Source: Symsagittifera roscoffensis (Eukaryota > Xenacoelomorpha > Acoela > Convolutidae). Taken from it: 64,000 nucleotides of DNA. The stretch spans positions 75,882,349-75,946,348 of the forward strand of contig NC_087062.1 of the NCBI RefSeq assembly GCF_963678635.1, written 5' to 3'. Of the stretch, positions 24,567-35,439 are shown one piece after another (the stretch's first letter is position 1; each line of letters opens with the position of its first letter). The position numbers and the translations under genes are program-made. Under the pieces are notes generated by a model. That model was not told the DNA's origin and searched no databases. It saw nothing but the letters and a program-made list of their open reading frames with translations.

Positions 24567-25740
24567 TGAACTGCCGAGTGACCACCAATCTGGTTAATTT
24601 GTGTCAGTACAGCTTATGTTTAACTTATAGACAGCAATGGCTAATGGGTTGTTGAAAAAAATAAAGTAAAGTAAATAAAACAAAGTAAATAAAATAAAGT
24701 AAAAATAAAGTAAATAAAATAAAATAAAGAAGATGAAAAAAAAATTTTCTTTGTGCTCTGGGTCGAAATGATAGTCGAACTAGTCTTCAAAGAAAAAATA
24801 TTTCCCGTTCCTTGCCGCACTGATTAGACACGCATTTGTTTTGATATTACTCGATCGCTTTTGTTTTTTTTAAAGAGAAGTCACAAGTGCTGCAGTCACA
24901 GGTTTCTTGTCCCTATCAGTCTACTTATTTGACCTAATACAATAATCTTTTTCAAATGTATTTCTAGCGTCACATGGTTTATTAGCGCTGTTCCGAATTT
25001 AACTTCGTTGTTCCGTTCGGTTGAGGATTGTTTTTTAAACCTTCTTGATCGGCGCTGGCGTTTACTGACGAGGAAGGTCAATTATTATGACCCTTCTAGG
25101 TTCATAAAGAGAAACACTCCGGATATAAACAAAACAACTAGACCCATCCAGATCGGCAAAACAGGGACCATTCCGGATTGACTAAATCAGCACCCCTCTG
25201 GATAGGTGAAATTAGACCCCTCCGGCTACGCACGAAAAATTTAGACCCTTCCGGATCGGCGATTTAGGAATTTTCCGGATTGGCAAAAACGGACCCTTCC
25301 GGATTGACTAAAAAAGGAACCCTCCGGATCGGCAAAATGGAGACACTTCCGGATTGATAAAAATGGCCATTCCGGATACACTCAATTTTTCTTGACCCGA
25401 AAGTCAAGACACCTCCGCGTACAGACCTTAACGTTTTAGTCTTTGCGTTTGATGAATAAGGCAAGGTTCCATCAAAAAATTGGACCCCCAGGATGCAAAA
25501 TAAGCTCCTTATTTTGCATCATTTTCTAAATGGGATGGGTGACTGAGTTGATTTAGATTTAACTTTAAAACAGCCTTGCAAGATTTTTACCACCCTTTCA
25601 TCAGATTTTAAGGATTTTAAGGTCTCAAAAATCGCGAAAAATCGAAATGCGATAATTAGTTTCTTCCAACGATACCGAGCCTAAGTCCAAATGGTTTTCC
25701 CAGTTATGATAGTTGAATAACGATGTAATTCACTGAACTG
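24567..25740 (-). repeat. Leader repeat unit 3 (truncated, more diverged)
   Basis: The first 330 bp are almost identical to unit 2. The minisatellite and hairpin that follow are more diverged and shorter, and the unit ends about 600 bp early. Confidence 0.75.
25095..25420 (-). repeat. Minisatellite (PEGS repeat), copy 3, diverged
   Basis: Same core units with more substitutions and different unit number, inside leader unit 3. Confidence 0.75.
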
Positions 25741-26655
25741 GCGCTAGTTACCGTATTCAAAAATCAAAATATCTCAAAAATAAATTGTGGGGGATCAAAA
25801 TTTCATTGATTTGACCATAACGCTTGGCCTGTTGATGGTCTGATTGTTTGCAGAGCGTGATATAAATTTCAATATCAGTAGTATATGTAGTAATACTAAT
25901 AATATTATACCCCCCCTTCCCCGCGTCCGTTCAATATCCGAACTAAGGTGCTTAACTCGGAATTTTGCAACTCGGTGAAAGGTCACTTCAGTGCAGTCAG
26001 TTTCGTGTCCCCCACACATCGATATCGTACTTTCTGTACCAAAAACGATGCAAAAATGTTTAACCATACCCATTAGTCGATTGTTGTTGTCCTTGTGGCC
26101 CTTGCTGCTGATCTTCGCTCTGATGGATTTGTCTTCATCTGCAATCACTCGACCCCTCCGGAGTGATTGACACTTAGCAGTAACGTGCTTAAACATTCAA
26201 ATAACCCTACAATACAGGAACAAGAAAAGCACAATAAGTTGATCGTTACGATCAAATGGTATATAATTGAATATATCCAACAGCAACATACAGGAAAATC
26301 GGATCGCTTCTAGTCTGGGAAGGTAATCTCTACAAAGTTAATTTTTTCTACTCTTTTTTTCGGGTATTTTTTGTTTTCTTTTTTGGTTTTCTCTTGGTAA
26401 AATACTGTTTTTTTTTAAATATGATTAATTGTTTTTGGGTTTTTACCGCTCAAGGAACAATGGGACCTTGAATCTCACCACACTTCACGATACTGATTTT
26501 TTAAAAGTTACTTAGTTTAAAAAGTAAATCAGGGAATCAGGAAGGTTTTCGTGTTTCGGACCACCCTTTCCCGCTTTCAATTAAAAATCTTGGTTTGAGC
26601 ATCCGCTCGGAGCGGAACCTTGCGTTATTAAGCTGGCAGACTTGGATCTATGAAT
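25741..26655 (-). other. Proximal leader of element X
   Basis: Non-coding leader between the repeat units and the primer-binding site. On the minus strand it includes an A-rich stretch (26,340-26,420) resembling the A-rich stretch after the PBS of the plus element (29,695-29,780). A 133-codon open frame (25,795-26,196) has no recognisable features and I do not call it. Confidence 0.45.
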
Positions 26656-26672
26656 AACACCCAGGAGCGCCA
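26656..26672 (-). promoter_or_regulatory. tRNA primer-binding site, element X
   Basis: Minus strand TGGCGCTCCTGGGTGTT, identical to the plus element at 29,471 and 32,080. It begins TGG, as required to pair with a tRNA CCA end. The predicted tRNA end (CAGGAGC acceptor strand, G discriminator, CCA) resembles eukaryotic tRNA-Asn. Confidence 0.6.
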
Positions 26673-26689
26673 TAAAACACCGCTCGGGA

Positions 26690-27368
26690 AGCACATAATG
26701 ACGGAAAGTAAATTTATATCCTATAACGACTGGCTAGATTCAAGCTAGAGCTTCACGTGCGTTCAACCATCTCTAGCAAAGGCAGTTCAAAATGGTCCTC
26801 ATAACATCGGTTCGGCAAAGTTGTTATGGCTTAAAGACTATCAGCGGAGTTGCATCTCCGGAAGCTAAAAGTTATTAAAATAACAGTTCAGGAATGTGAC
26901 TCCAGTCGCTTTCGGTTTCTAAATCCTTGAAGAAACGCCTTCTTCACGACAAGGAAGGGTTGCTGTCTTCTGATTCAGCCTTCCTGATTCGTTCAATTCT
27001 TCACGTAACGACTGTACAGCACAATCATTACAACTCGGAACACTTCTCAATGGTCGTTTCTGTTAACTTTTCTGGGTTTCGTTCTGATCTCGCTCATCGT
27101 GCCTAAATCTCTCTTCTACAAGCGAAAATCGCGGTTCTGATTTTTGCGCTTTTTTCCAATTTTGCCGAAAATAAAATAGTCACGTGTCATGCAAGCCCGA
27201 ATCGAAATTTTAAAGTTAATTACTTGGATTCAATGTAATCCTTCAGGATTCATCCAATCAGAAGATTAACAACCTTAATCCCTCTGAACGGTCAATTTTC
27301 TCGTCGAATTGATTGAATAAAGTTTTTTTGCTGATATTCATTTTTGGTCGTTCTGGTCGAATGTCACA
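26690..27368 (-). repeat. 5' LTR of minus-strand element X
   Basis: From about 26,830 to 27,368 it matches the LTRs at 605-1,289 and 17,580-18,235. In minus orientation it starts TGTGACATTC at 27,368. The part nearest the PBS (26,690-26,830) differs from the other two LTRs, so this LTR belongs to a distinct or recombinant subfamily. Confidence 0.6.
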
Positions 27369-27551
27369 GCGTTAGCTGATCAGGGTGGTTAACGCGTTAA
27401 TAGGTTTAACCAACATCGACATTGAAACAAATATGTAATTTATGCCCGGAAATTGTAAACTTAGGATGCTTCAGTTTCTTAAGTTTTTATCATCATGACT
27501 TGTCAGTTGTTTGTAGTTATTTCAAGGGTCAACAAACGCGTTAGCACACTT
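27369..27551. other. Unassigned spacer between the two retroelement blocks
   Basis: 180 bp of sequence with no recognisable gene or repeat. Probably host DNA. Confidence 0.35.
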
Positions 27552-27679
27552 AAAGGTCGTCAGCGGAATGGAGCTTACATAGCTTTTGCAAGCACATGGT
27601 GGGATCTCAGTGTCGCCAGATGAAAATATTCTTTTTTTTCGCCAAAACGCCGTTATGCCTATCTTCGAAATGGTTACAT

Positions 27680-28557
27680 TGTGCCAGTCGGTCATGTCTG
27701 GAAGTTTGACCTTGAGAGACACAAAAATACGTAATTTTGGAGTGAAATTTTAATTTTCAAAATTTCGAATGGAGCCTGTCATGCTCAGTTTTCTCGTACC
27801 AACTGAAAACAAAAAGTGAAAAATCAGAACATCCGAATTTACAATTGCGGAAAATTACTCAAGAAGTGCGGGAAATTACTCAACAATTGCGGGAAATTAC
27901 TCAACAATTGCGGGAAATTACTCAAGAAAAACAGCGGGAAATTGCTATTCGCAATTTCCAGATATAAAATAGGACACGAGTAGAGCTGTCTTATCCCGAA
28001 ATAGGAGGAGAGACGATAAATAGAAGAAAGAGCGACTATTCGGAACAAACTAGAGTGAACCTTCAATGGAAAGGTGGACAGCTTGAGTGTCCCAATGGTT
28101 CATACCAAAACTCAAATTCTAGAGCCAGAACTTACTTCTGTTACCAAAACTGACCAGTATCAAACTTATTTAGTTATATTACCTAATTCTTGAGTTGCTT
28201 ACCAATTTAATTACTCCTTGTACTCGAGTGCATCAACATGTGAGTCCCTAATTTAAATTTCTCGAGTGTGTTTTATGATTGTTATGTTGAGATAAGGCGA
28301 GTTTTAGGTTGATCCATCTGAAATGGATCAAAGTTCCACTGTCCAATAAAAAGTAACTTAACGGATTGTTCCGACCCTGTTTTTAACGGCGTTCGCGTAT
28401 TTTGGGTATTTTGAGACCTAAGTATGGGGACGTTCTTATTTTCTAGAGTGGGGGGATATTTTGGTAGTAGCCTTTAAGCTGTAACGGAATCTAGTCTCAT
28501 GTCGCAAGCGAACCGAATTGGCTCCGACCGTTCTTGAGGTAGAAAAACACAAGAGAT
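27680..28557 (+). repeat. Left part of an older solo LTR (LTR-A), copy 1
   Basis: It starts TGTGCCAGTCGGTC and follows the same layout as the main LTR but is diverged. It carries an extra 21-bp array (27,840-27,930). It stops at ...cacaagagat, 85 bp before the LTR end, where the main element begins. The missing 85 bp are at 54,042-54,126. A TATA-like string (atataaaata) lies at 27,961-27,970. Confidence 0.8.
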
Positions 28558-29459
28558 TGTGCCAGTCGGTCATGTTTGGAAGTTTGACCTTGAGAAAAGC
28601 AAGAGCATTTAATTTTGGAGTGAAATTTTGTTTTTCAAAAATTCGAATTGAGCCTGTCATGCACGATTTTCTCGCGATAACTGAAAACCGAAAAAGAGAA
28701 ATCAGAACGATCGAGTAACAATCGCTGGAAAGTTGCCAGATAAAACAATAGGAAATTGCTATTCGCAATTTCCGTCACAATAAAACTAGAGTAGAGCTGT
28801 CCTATCTGAAACAGAAAGAAGCGTATTCCCGAGAACTGGACTATTATCACTGGACTGGATTGTTATTCGAACTGGACTAGAGTGAACCTTCGATGGAAAG
28901 GTGGACAGCTTGAGTGTCCCAATGGTTCACGAGAAACTATACTCTAGAATTTAAACTTGGTCCTGTTATTGAAACTGATAAACATTATCTCATTTAGTTA
29001 CGTTATTTAATTCTCGAGTTGATTACCGACTTAATTACTCCCAGTTCTTGAGCGTGCTACATGTGAGTACTCAATTTAAATTTCTAGAGTGTGTTTTATG
29101 ATTGTTTTGTTGAGGTAAGGCGAGTTTTAGGTTGATCCATCTGAAATGGATCAAAGTTCCACTGTCTAAAAGAAAGTAACTTAACGGATTGTTCCGACCC
29201 GGTTTTTAACGGCGTTCATGTATTTTGAGTATCTAGAGACCTAAGTATGGGGACGTTCCTATTTCTAGAGTGGGGGATATTTTGGTAGTAGCCTTTAAGC
29301 TGTAACGGGTCGTAGTCTCATGTCACAAGCGAACCGAATTGGCTCCGACTGATTTGAGGTAGAAAAACACAAGAGATAGTGTCCCTGACTCTTGAGCCAA
29401 TGGTTATAGGGCCTATTTTTCTTAAGCCTCATGTGTGACTACAGTAGACGAATGTTACA
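28558..29459 (+). repeat. 5' LTR, duplicated outer copy (LTR-B1, 902 bp)
   Basis: It begins TGTGCC and ends GTTACA, followed 11 bases later by the PBS. It contains two perfect hairpins: GGAAATTGC-TATTC-GCAATTTCC (28,751-28,773) and TTGATCCAT-CTGAA-ATGGATCAA (29,132-29,154). Apparently identical to the copy at 31,167. Confidence 0.9.
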
Positions 29460-29470
29460 TAGTGTTTTTA

Positions 29471-29485
29471 TGGCGCTCCTGGGTG
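29471..29485 (+). promoter_or_regulatory. Primer-binding site, duplicated copy
   Basis: TGGCGCTCCTGGGTG, 11 bases after the LTR end. Same as 32,080. Confidence 0.6.
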
Positions 29486-29964
29486 TTTACGACATCAAGA
29501 CTACGGAGTCGAACCCACTTGAGACAGCTTCGGGCTGCATGCCCATTCTAGAGTACCGGTGGTACGGTTCGGCAGGAACGTGCACGCCTTCCGGTTGTAC
29601 CGTGATAGCTTTTTAAGAAAACTCGAGAAAGCTTCCTGGTACGCTCTCCGAACGAGGCTTAGCTAACCGAGTAAAGGGGGGCAACTAGGGGGACAAAAAC
29701 ACGAGCAAAAAGACAAAAAGCGAAACAAAAACCAAAAAAGAATAGAAAAAGGAACAAACACCATAAAACGAAAAAAGACAGTGACTTTGACACCAGATTA
29801 GTTGGATCAAACCTTGATATTAATTAAATAGTATACCCATACTGTTTTACAAGTTCGATCGTTTCGATCAACCTAGCAATTTAACCCAGTAACCTCAATA
29901 AAGTGCCCGAGTGTGGGGCGTTGTCAAGGGTTTTTAGATAGCTTGGAACTTAGCTGGACAACAA

Positions 29965-30156
29965 GGAGACTTGACTGGAAGAGGTGACCAGCCGAGTGGG
30001 AAAGTGGTTCAGGAGCACTTGAGCTGAACCAATAGGAGACTTGACTGGAAGAGGTGACCAGCCGAGTGGGAAAGTGGTTCAGGAGCACTTGAGCTGAACC
30101 AATAGGAGACTGGACTGGAAGAGGTGACCAGTCGAGTGGGAAAGTAGCCAAGAGGG
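29965..30156 (+). repeat. 70-bp tandem repeat in leader (outer copy)
   Basis: Units start at 29,965, 30,035 and 30,105 (the last partial), core gaggtgaccagccgagtggg. Confidence 0.85.
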
Positions 30157-30288
30157 ACTTAAAGGTCGTCAGCGGAATGGAGCTTACATAGCTTTTGCAA
30201 GCACATGGTGGGATCTCAGTGTCGCCAGATGAAAATATTCTTTTTTTTCGCCAAAACGCCGTTATGCCTATCTTCGAAATGGTTACAT

Positions 30289-31166
30289 TGTGCCAGTCGG
30301 TCATGTCTGGAAGTTTGACCTTGAGAGACACAAAAATACGTAATTTTGGAGTGAAATTTTAATTTTCAAAATTTCGAATGGAGCCTGTCATGCTCAGTTT
30401 TCTCGTACCAACTGAAAACAAAAAGTGAAAAATCAGAACATCCGAATTTACAATTGCGGAAAATTACTCAAGAAGTGCGGGAAATTACTCAACAATTGCG
30501 GGAAATTACTCAACAATTGCGGGAAATTACTCAAGAAAAACAGCGGGAAATTGCTATTCGCAATTTCCAGATATAAAATAGGACACGAGTAGAGCTGTCT
30601 TATCCCGAAATAGGAGGAGAGACGATAAATAGAAGAAAGAGCGACTATTCGGAACAAACTAGAGTGAACCTTCAATGGAAAGGTGGACAGCTTGAGTGTC
30701 CCAATGGTTCATACCAAAACTCAAATTCTAGAGCCAGAACTTACTTCTGTTACCAAAACTGACCAGTATCAAACTTATTTAGTTATATTACCTAATTCTT
30801 GAGTTGCTTACCAATTTAATTACTCCTTGTACTCGAGTGCATCAACATGTGAGTCCCTAATTTAAATTTCTCGAGTGTGTTTTATGATTGTTATGTTGAG
30901 ATAAGGCGAGTTTTAGGTTGATCCATCTGAAATGGATCAAAGTTCCACTGTCCAATAAAAAGTAACTTAACGGATTGTTCCGACCCTGTTTTTAACGGCG
31001 TTCGCGTATTTTGGGTATTTTGAGACCTAAGTATGGGGACGTTCTTATTTTCTAGAGTGGGGGGATATTTTGGTAGTAGCCTTTAAGCTGTAACGGAATC
31101 TAGTCTCATGTCGCAAGCGAACCGAATTGGCTCCGACCGTTCTTGAGGTAGAAAAACACAAGAGAT
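30289..31166 (+). repeat. Left part of LTR-A, copy 2
   Basis: Copy of 27,680-28,557 made by the 2,609-bp tandem duplication. Confidence 0.8.
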
Positions 31167-32068
31167 TGTGCCAGTCGGTCATGTTTGGAAGTTTGACCTT
31201 GAGAAAAGCAAGAGCATTTAATTTTGGAGTGAAATTTTGTTTTTCAAAAATTCGAATTGAGCCTGTCATGCACGATTTTCTCGCGATAACTGAAAACCGA
31301 AAAAGAGAAATCAGAACGATCGAGTAACAATCGCTGGAAAGTTGCCAGATAAAACAATAGGAAATTGCTATTCGCAATTTCCGTCACAATAAAACTAGAG
31401 TAGAGCTGTCCTATCTGAAACAGAAAGAAGCGTATTCCCGAGAACTGGACTATTATCACTGGACTGGATTGTTATTCGAACTGGACTAGAGTGAACCTTC
31501 GATGGAAAGGTGGACAGCTTGAGTGTCCCAATGGTTCACGAGAAACTATACTCTAGAATTTAAACTTGGTCCTGTTATTGAAACTGATAAACATTATCTC
31601 ATTTAGTTACGTTATTTAATTCTCGAGTTGATTACCGACTTAATTACTCCCAGTTCTTGAGCGTGCTACATGTGAGTACTCAATTTAAATTTCTAGAGTG
31701 TGTTTTATGATTGTTTTGTTGAGGTAAGGCGAGTTTTAGGTTGATCCATCTGAAATGGATCAAAGTTCCACTGTCTAAAAGAAAGTAACTTAACGGATTG
31801 TTCCGACCCGGTTTTTAACGGCGTTCATGTATTTTGAGTATCTAGAGACCTAAGTATGGGGACGTTCCTATTTCTAGAGTGGGGGATATTTTGGTAGTAG
31901 CCTTTAAGCTGTAACGGGTCGTAGTCTCATGTCACAAGCGAACCGAATTGGCTCCGACTGATTTGAGGTAGAAAAACACAAGAGATAGTGTCCCTGACTC
32001 TTGAGCCAATGGTTATAGGGCCTATTTTTCTTAAGCCTCATGTGTGACTACAGTAGACGAATGTTACA
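31167..32068 (+). repeat. 5' LTR of the giant Gypsy element (LTR-B2, 902 bp)
   Basis: It matches the 3' LTR (53,139-54,041) along its whole length with about 20 differences counted by eye, roughly 2%. It presumably supplies the promoter and, in the 3' copy, the polyadenylation signal. An AATAAA lies at about 31,389. Confidence 0.9.
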
Positions 32069-32079
32069 TAGTGTTTTTA

Positions 32080-32094
32080 TGGCGCTCCTGGGTG
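32080..32094 (+). promoter_or_regulatory. Primer-binding site of the giant element (tRNA-Asn-like)
   Basis: TGGCGCTCCTGGGTG follows the 5' LTR after 11 bases. It is conserved in the diverged minus-strand element. The implied primer end, with a G discriminator and CAGGAGC acceptor strand, fits tRNA-Asn best of the tRNAs I know. The tRNA of this host was not available to compare. Confidence 0.6.
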
Positions 32095-32573
32095 TTTACG
32101 ACATCAAGACTACGGAGTCGAACCCACTTGAGACAGCTTCGGGCTGCATGCCCATTCTAGAGTACCGGTGGTACGGTTCGGCAGGAACGTGCACGCCTTC
32201 CGGTTGTACCGTGATAGCTTTTTAAGAAAACTCGAGAAAGCTTCCTGGTACGCTCTCCGAACGAGGCTTAGCTAACCGAGTAAAGGGGGGCAACTAGGGG
32301 GACAAAAACACGAGCAAAAAGACAAAAAGCGAAACAAAAACCAAAAAAGAATAGAAAAAGGAACAAACACCATAAAACGAAAAAAGACAGTGACTTTGAC
32401 ACCAGATTAGTTGGATCAAACCTTGATATTAATTAAATAGTATACCCATACTGTTTTACAAGTTCGATCGTTTCGATCAACCTAGCAATTTAACCCAGTA
32501 ACCTCAATAAAGTGCCCGAGTGTGGGGCGTTGTCAAGGGTTTTCAGATAGCTTGGAACTTAGCTAGACAACAA

Positions 32574-32765
32574 GGAGACTTGACTGGAAGAGGTGACCAG
32601 CCGAGTGGGAAAGTGGTTCAGGAGCACTTGAGCTGAACCAATAGGAGACTTGACTGGAAGAGGTGACCAGCCGAGTGGGAAAGTGGTTCAGGAGCACTTG
32701 AGCTGAACCAATAGGAGACTGGACTGGAAGAGGTGACCAGTCGAGTGGGAAAGTAGCCAAGAAGG
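32574..32765 (+). repeat. 70-bp tandem repeat in leader (inner copy)
   Basis: Units start at 32,574, 32,644 and 32,714 (the last partial), core gaggtgaccagccgagtggg. Confidence 0.85.
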
Positions 32766-32769
32766 ATTT

Positions 32770-33573
32770 GGCAGTTCTCGAGTTCTCAAGTTGGGCAGAA
32801 CGGGTATCGTTATAATCAACATTACATTATAGGAGATAAGTGTAAAATTGGATAAGCGAAATCCCCCGGTTTTGAGGAACGTTTTTACTTAAGCAGGCCT
32901 GGAGACAGGTCTACGGTTTTCTCTTGAGAGGTTTAGCACCCGGCGCTTAAGGTAATTTTAAGCTTAAGAAGGGGGGCTAAAAAGGGGGAGGTTAGAAGGG
33001 GGCTGGTTAGGTTAGAGGTTGGCGGTTGCAAATTGTAAAAAGGGGGAAACTAGAGTAACTAATTAATCGACATCGTTGATTTAGTTACATTAGTCATTAA
33101 CACGCGTTGGTAATAATAGGTGGATATCGAAATTTAAACTCGAGTTAAGGCAGGTACCCTGGTCGGATTGGTAGGGGGGAACGGACATAGACAATTCTGG
33201 TGATACCCAATAAGATTATTAGTTGGGGGGAGGAAAACGCGTGGCAATTAGGTACCAGACATTTTTTTTTTCGACAGAAGGTAGACATTTGTCACCTTTG
33301 AATTTTAGGTGGGTTCATCTCTCTGTTTTTATTGCTTTTTCTGGCTTAGATTTTTTGTTGCATTTTGGTGAGGATTGGTGTTTAGTTTTTACACGAACAG
33401 GTGATCACAAGATACCTGCGCACAGGTTTTGATTTCAGGTTGCTTGGAACATTGAAAAGGAGGTAACTAAAAAAAAAAAAGGGGTCAGCATTTGGCCTTT
33501 AAGAGAGGGTTTTTGGGAAAATTTTACTAGAGCTTGAGTGGTGGTACAAGGTACAGTGAATCAGCCAAAGAAG
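32770..33573 (+). other. Non-coding leader of the giant element
   Basis: G-rich runs (32,970-33,050; 33,170-33,240) and an A run at 33,469-33,480. The 69-codon open frame at 33,223 shows no recognisable features. Confidence 0.5.
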
Positions 33574-34340
33574 TCTTGGGACAGCGCCAAAGAAGTATTG
33601 GGACAGTGGTCTTGGGACAGTGGTCTTGGGACAGTGGGACAGTGGTCTTGGGACAGTGGTCTTGGGACAGTGGTCTTGGGACACTAGCCTTGGGACAGTG
33701 GTCTTGGGACAGTAGTCTTGGGACACTAGCCTTGGAACAGTGGTCTTGGGACAGTGGTCTTGGGACAATGGTCTTGGGACAGGGGTCTTGGGACAGTGGT
33801 CTTGGGACAGTGGTCTTGGGACAGTGGTCTTGGGACACTAGCCTTGGGACAGTGGTCTTGGGATAGTGGTCTTGGGACAGTGGTCTTGAGACAGTGGTCT
33901 TGGGACACTAGCCTTGGGACACTAGCCTTGGGACAGTGGTCTTGGGACACTAGCCTTGGGACAGTAGTCTTGGGACAGTGGTCGTGGGACACTAGCCTTG
34001 GGACACTAGTCTTGGGACAGTAGCCTTGGGACACTAGCCTTGGGACAGTAGCCTTGGGACAGTAGTCTTGGGACACTAGCCTTGGGACAGTAGTCTTGGG
34101 ACAGTAGTCTTGGTACACTAGCCTTGGGACACTAGTCTTGGGACAGTAGTCTTGGGACACTAACCTTGGGGCAGTACTCTTGGGACAGTGTCCTGGGATA
34201 GTACTCTCAGGACAGGGGTCTTGGGACACTGACGGAAAGTACTGGGACAGTACCGAACAGTCTTGGGACAGTAGAAAGAAGCCTGGGACGGTACAAAGAA
34301 GAGTAGGGACGGTAACTGGAAGTCTTGGGACGGTATAAAA
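33574..34340 (+). repeat. 14-bp minisatellite in the leader (about 0.77 kb)
   Basis: About 50 units of CTTGGGACAGTGGT alternating with CTTGGGACACTAGC and CTTGGGACAGTAGT, decaying after about 34,190. A 14-bp unit without stops keeps several frames open on both strands, which explains the long repetitive open frames here. I call none of them genes. Confidence 0.9.
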
Positions 34341-34713
34341 ATTGAAGTAAAATTACGATAAATGTTTTAAGACAGAATTAAAACAGAACAATACTAGTCG
34401 GAACCCGGTACGGTTGAGACCACAAATAAAGAAGTTTTTCGAAAGGTTTTGAAAGAGAACTGGGAACAAGGTTTTTATCACGTTGTATATTTCCTTTTAA
34501 AAATTTTTTTTTCATAATAGATTTTATTCTTAGAATAGAATTGTGTATATAATAATATTGTAAATAAGAGCAATTGTAAATAGAAATAATGAGACGGAGT
34601 AGGGTACCGGTGCTCGAAAAAAGGTCAAGTGGATCAAACACGAAATATAACTCGTCGCTGCACGGAACGACATCAATGGGCCAAAGCAAAACAAAAGATA
34701 ACTTTTCAGTTAG
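34341..34713 (+). other. End of leader before gag
   Basis: AT-rich. An ATG at 34,589 opens a 70-codon frame that runs into the gag region out of phase with the main Gag frame. It could be the real Gag start separated by a frameshift near 34,750. Confidence 0.4.
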
Positions 34714-35439
34714 CATGGTCAGCACGAGAGTAGTACCGAGAACAAGACGCGAGAAGGTGCTAAAGACAAACAGGTGGAGCCCACAATTGAAATCGATCTA
34801 GAGACACCAGACCAGAGCGTAGATGAAGTGGAGAAGAAGACAACGGAATCCACACCGATGCCCCATATGGAAGATCAAAATCCAAAAACCGTGGAGTTTT
34901 CACCGATAGACGCGTTGGAAGACACAACAGGCAATACCCGAGAAACGGTGAAAGACGACTCTCAAGTAAAGAAGACATCTTTTACAGAAAAGTTGGCGAT
35001 GATGGTCGGAATGAAATCGAAAGACAACACGGCCGAAGAATCAAAAACTGAAAGAGCACGAACATTTGGGACAGTAAGCACGAAGGCGACAGAAGCCGAC
35101 CTAAAGGAAGAACAAGCCAGAAAGGAAGCGACAGCCGAAAACAAGACAACGGCTGATCATGAAACAGCTACTCTTGAGCTTGGCGACCTGATGACAAAAC
35201 TAAATCAGATCGACAAGAAACTAAAGTACAGTGAGGAAGATAGAGACTTAATAAGGAAAGAGTTGAAATACAACAAACACGAGTATCTGGATAGTGATTT
35301 TAACCTGGCTAAGGCGACAGACGAGAGACTCCAGCAGATGTCGGACAAGGTAGATGCCACCAATGAAGAACGAGATAAGAACATCAAAAAAGATATGCAA
35401 CAGTTGAAAAACCGATATGATGATGTCATAGCCAATTAG
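34714..35439 (+). pseudogene. gag: Gag N-terminal part: acidic region and coiled coil
   Basis: The frame is open from 34,714 and ends at TAG 35,437-35,439. It has no ATG at its start. The first in-frame Met is near 34,858, and translation may begin in another frame (ATG 34,589). The product is acidic and Lys/Glu-rich, with a heptad-like coiled coil over about the last 80 residues. The coil continues in the -1 frame after the stop (GSLEKRIDTM), so the stop reflects a frameshift within one Gag chain. By analogy with Ty3/Gypsy elements it would assemble the virus-like particle. Sequence similarity to the minus Gag is weak here. Confidence 0.65.

Larger units (their letters stand above)
27552..30160 (+). 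repeat. Tandem duplication, unit 1 (2,609 bp)
   Basis: The unit contains 128 bp of pre-insertion DNA, the left part of an older LTR, the full 5' LTR, the PBS and the first part of the leader. The next 2,609 bp repeat it almost perfectly. The junction carries the 4-bp microhomology actt (27,548-27,551 and 30,157-30,160). Confidence 0.9.
30161..32769 (+). repeat. Tandem duplication, unit 2 (2,609 bp)
   Basis: Near-identical to unit 1. The few differences I can see include two near 32,543 and 32,565 and two at the very end. It leads into the intact leader and gag, so it is the functional 5' end of the element. Confidence 0.9.

Noticed and set aside
25795-26196. 133-codon minus-strand frame in the leader of element X
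   Set aside because: No recognisable domain, no counterpart in the plus element, and a position in an untranslated leader.
28436-31459. Open frames within the LTRs (110, 71 and 66 codons)
   Set aside because: They cross LTR hairpins, are not conserved in the 3' LTR, and lie in regulatory sequence.
33499-34229. Long open frames on both strands with repeating Leu-Gly-Gln-Trp-Ser-Trp-Asp or Ser-Gln-Asp-His-Cys-Pro patterns
   Set aside because: They are by-products of a stop-free 14-bp tandem repeat open in several frames on both strands.
33574-34340. Possible CRISPR array
   Set aside because: Units are contiguous 14-bp repeats without spacers in a eukaryotic retroelement leader.
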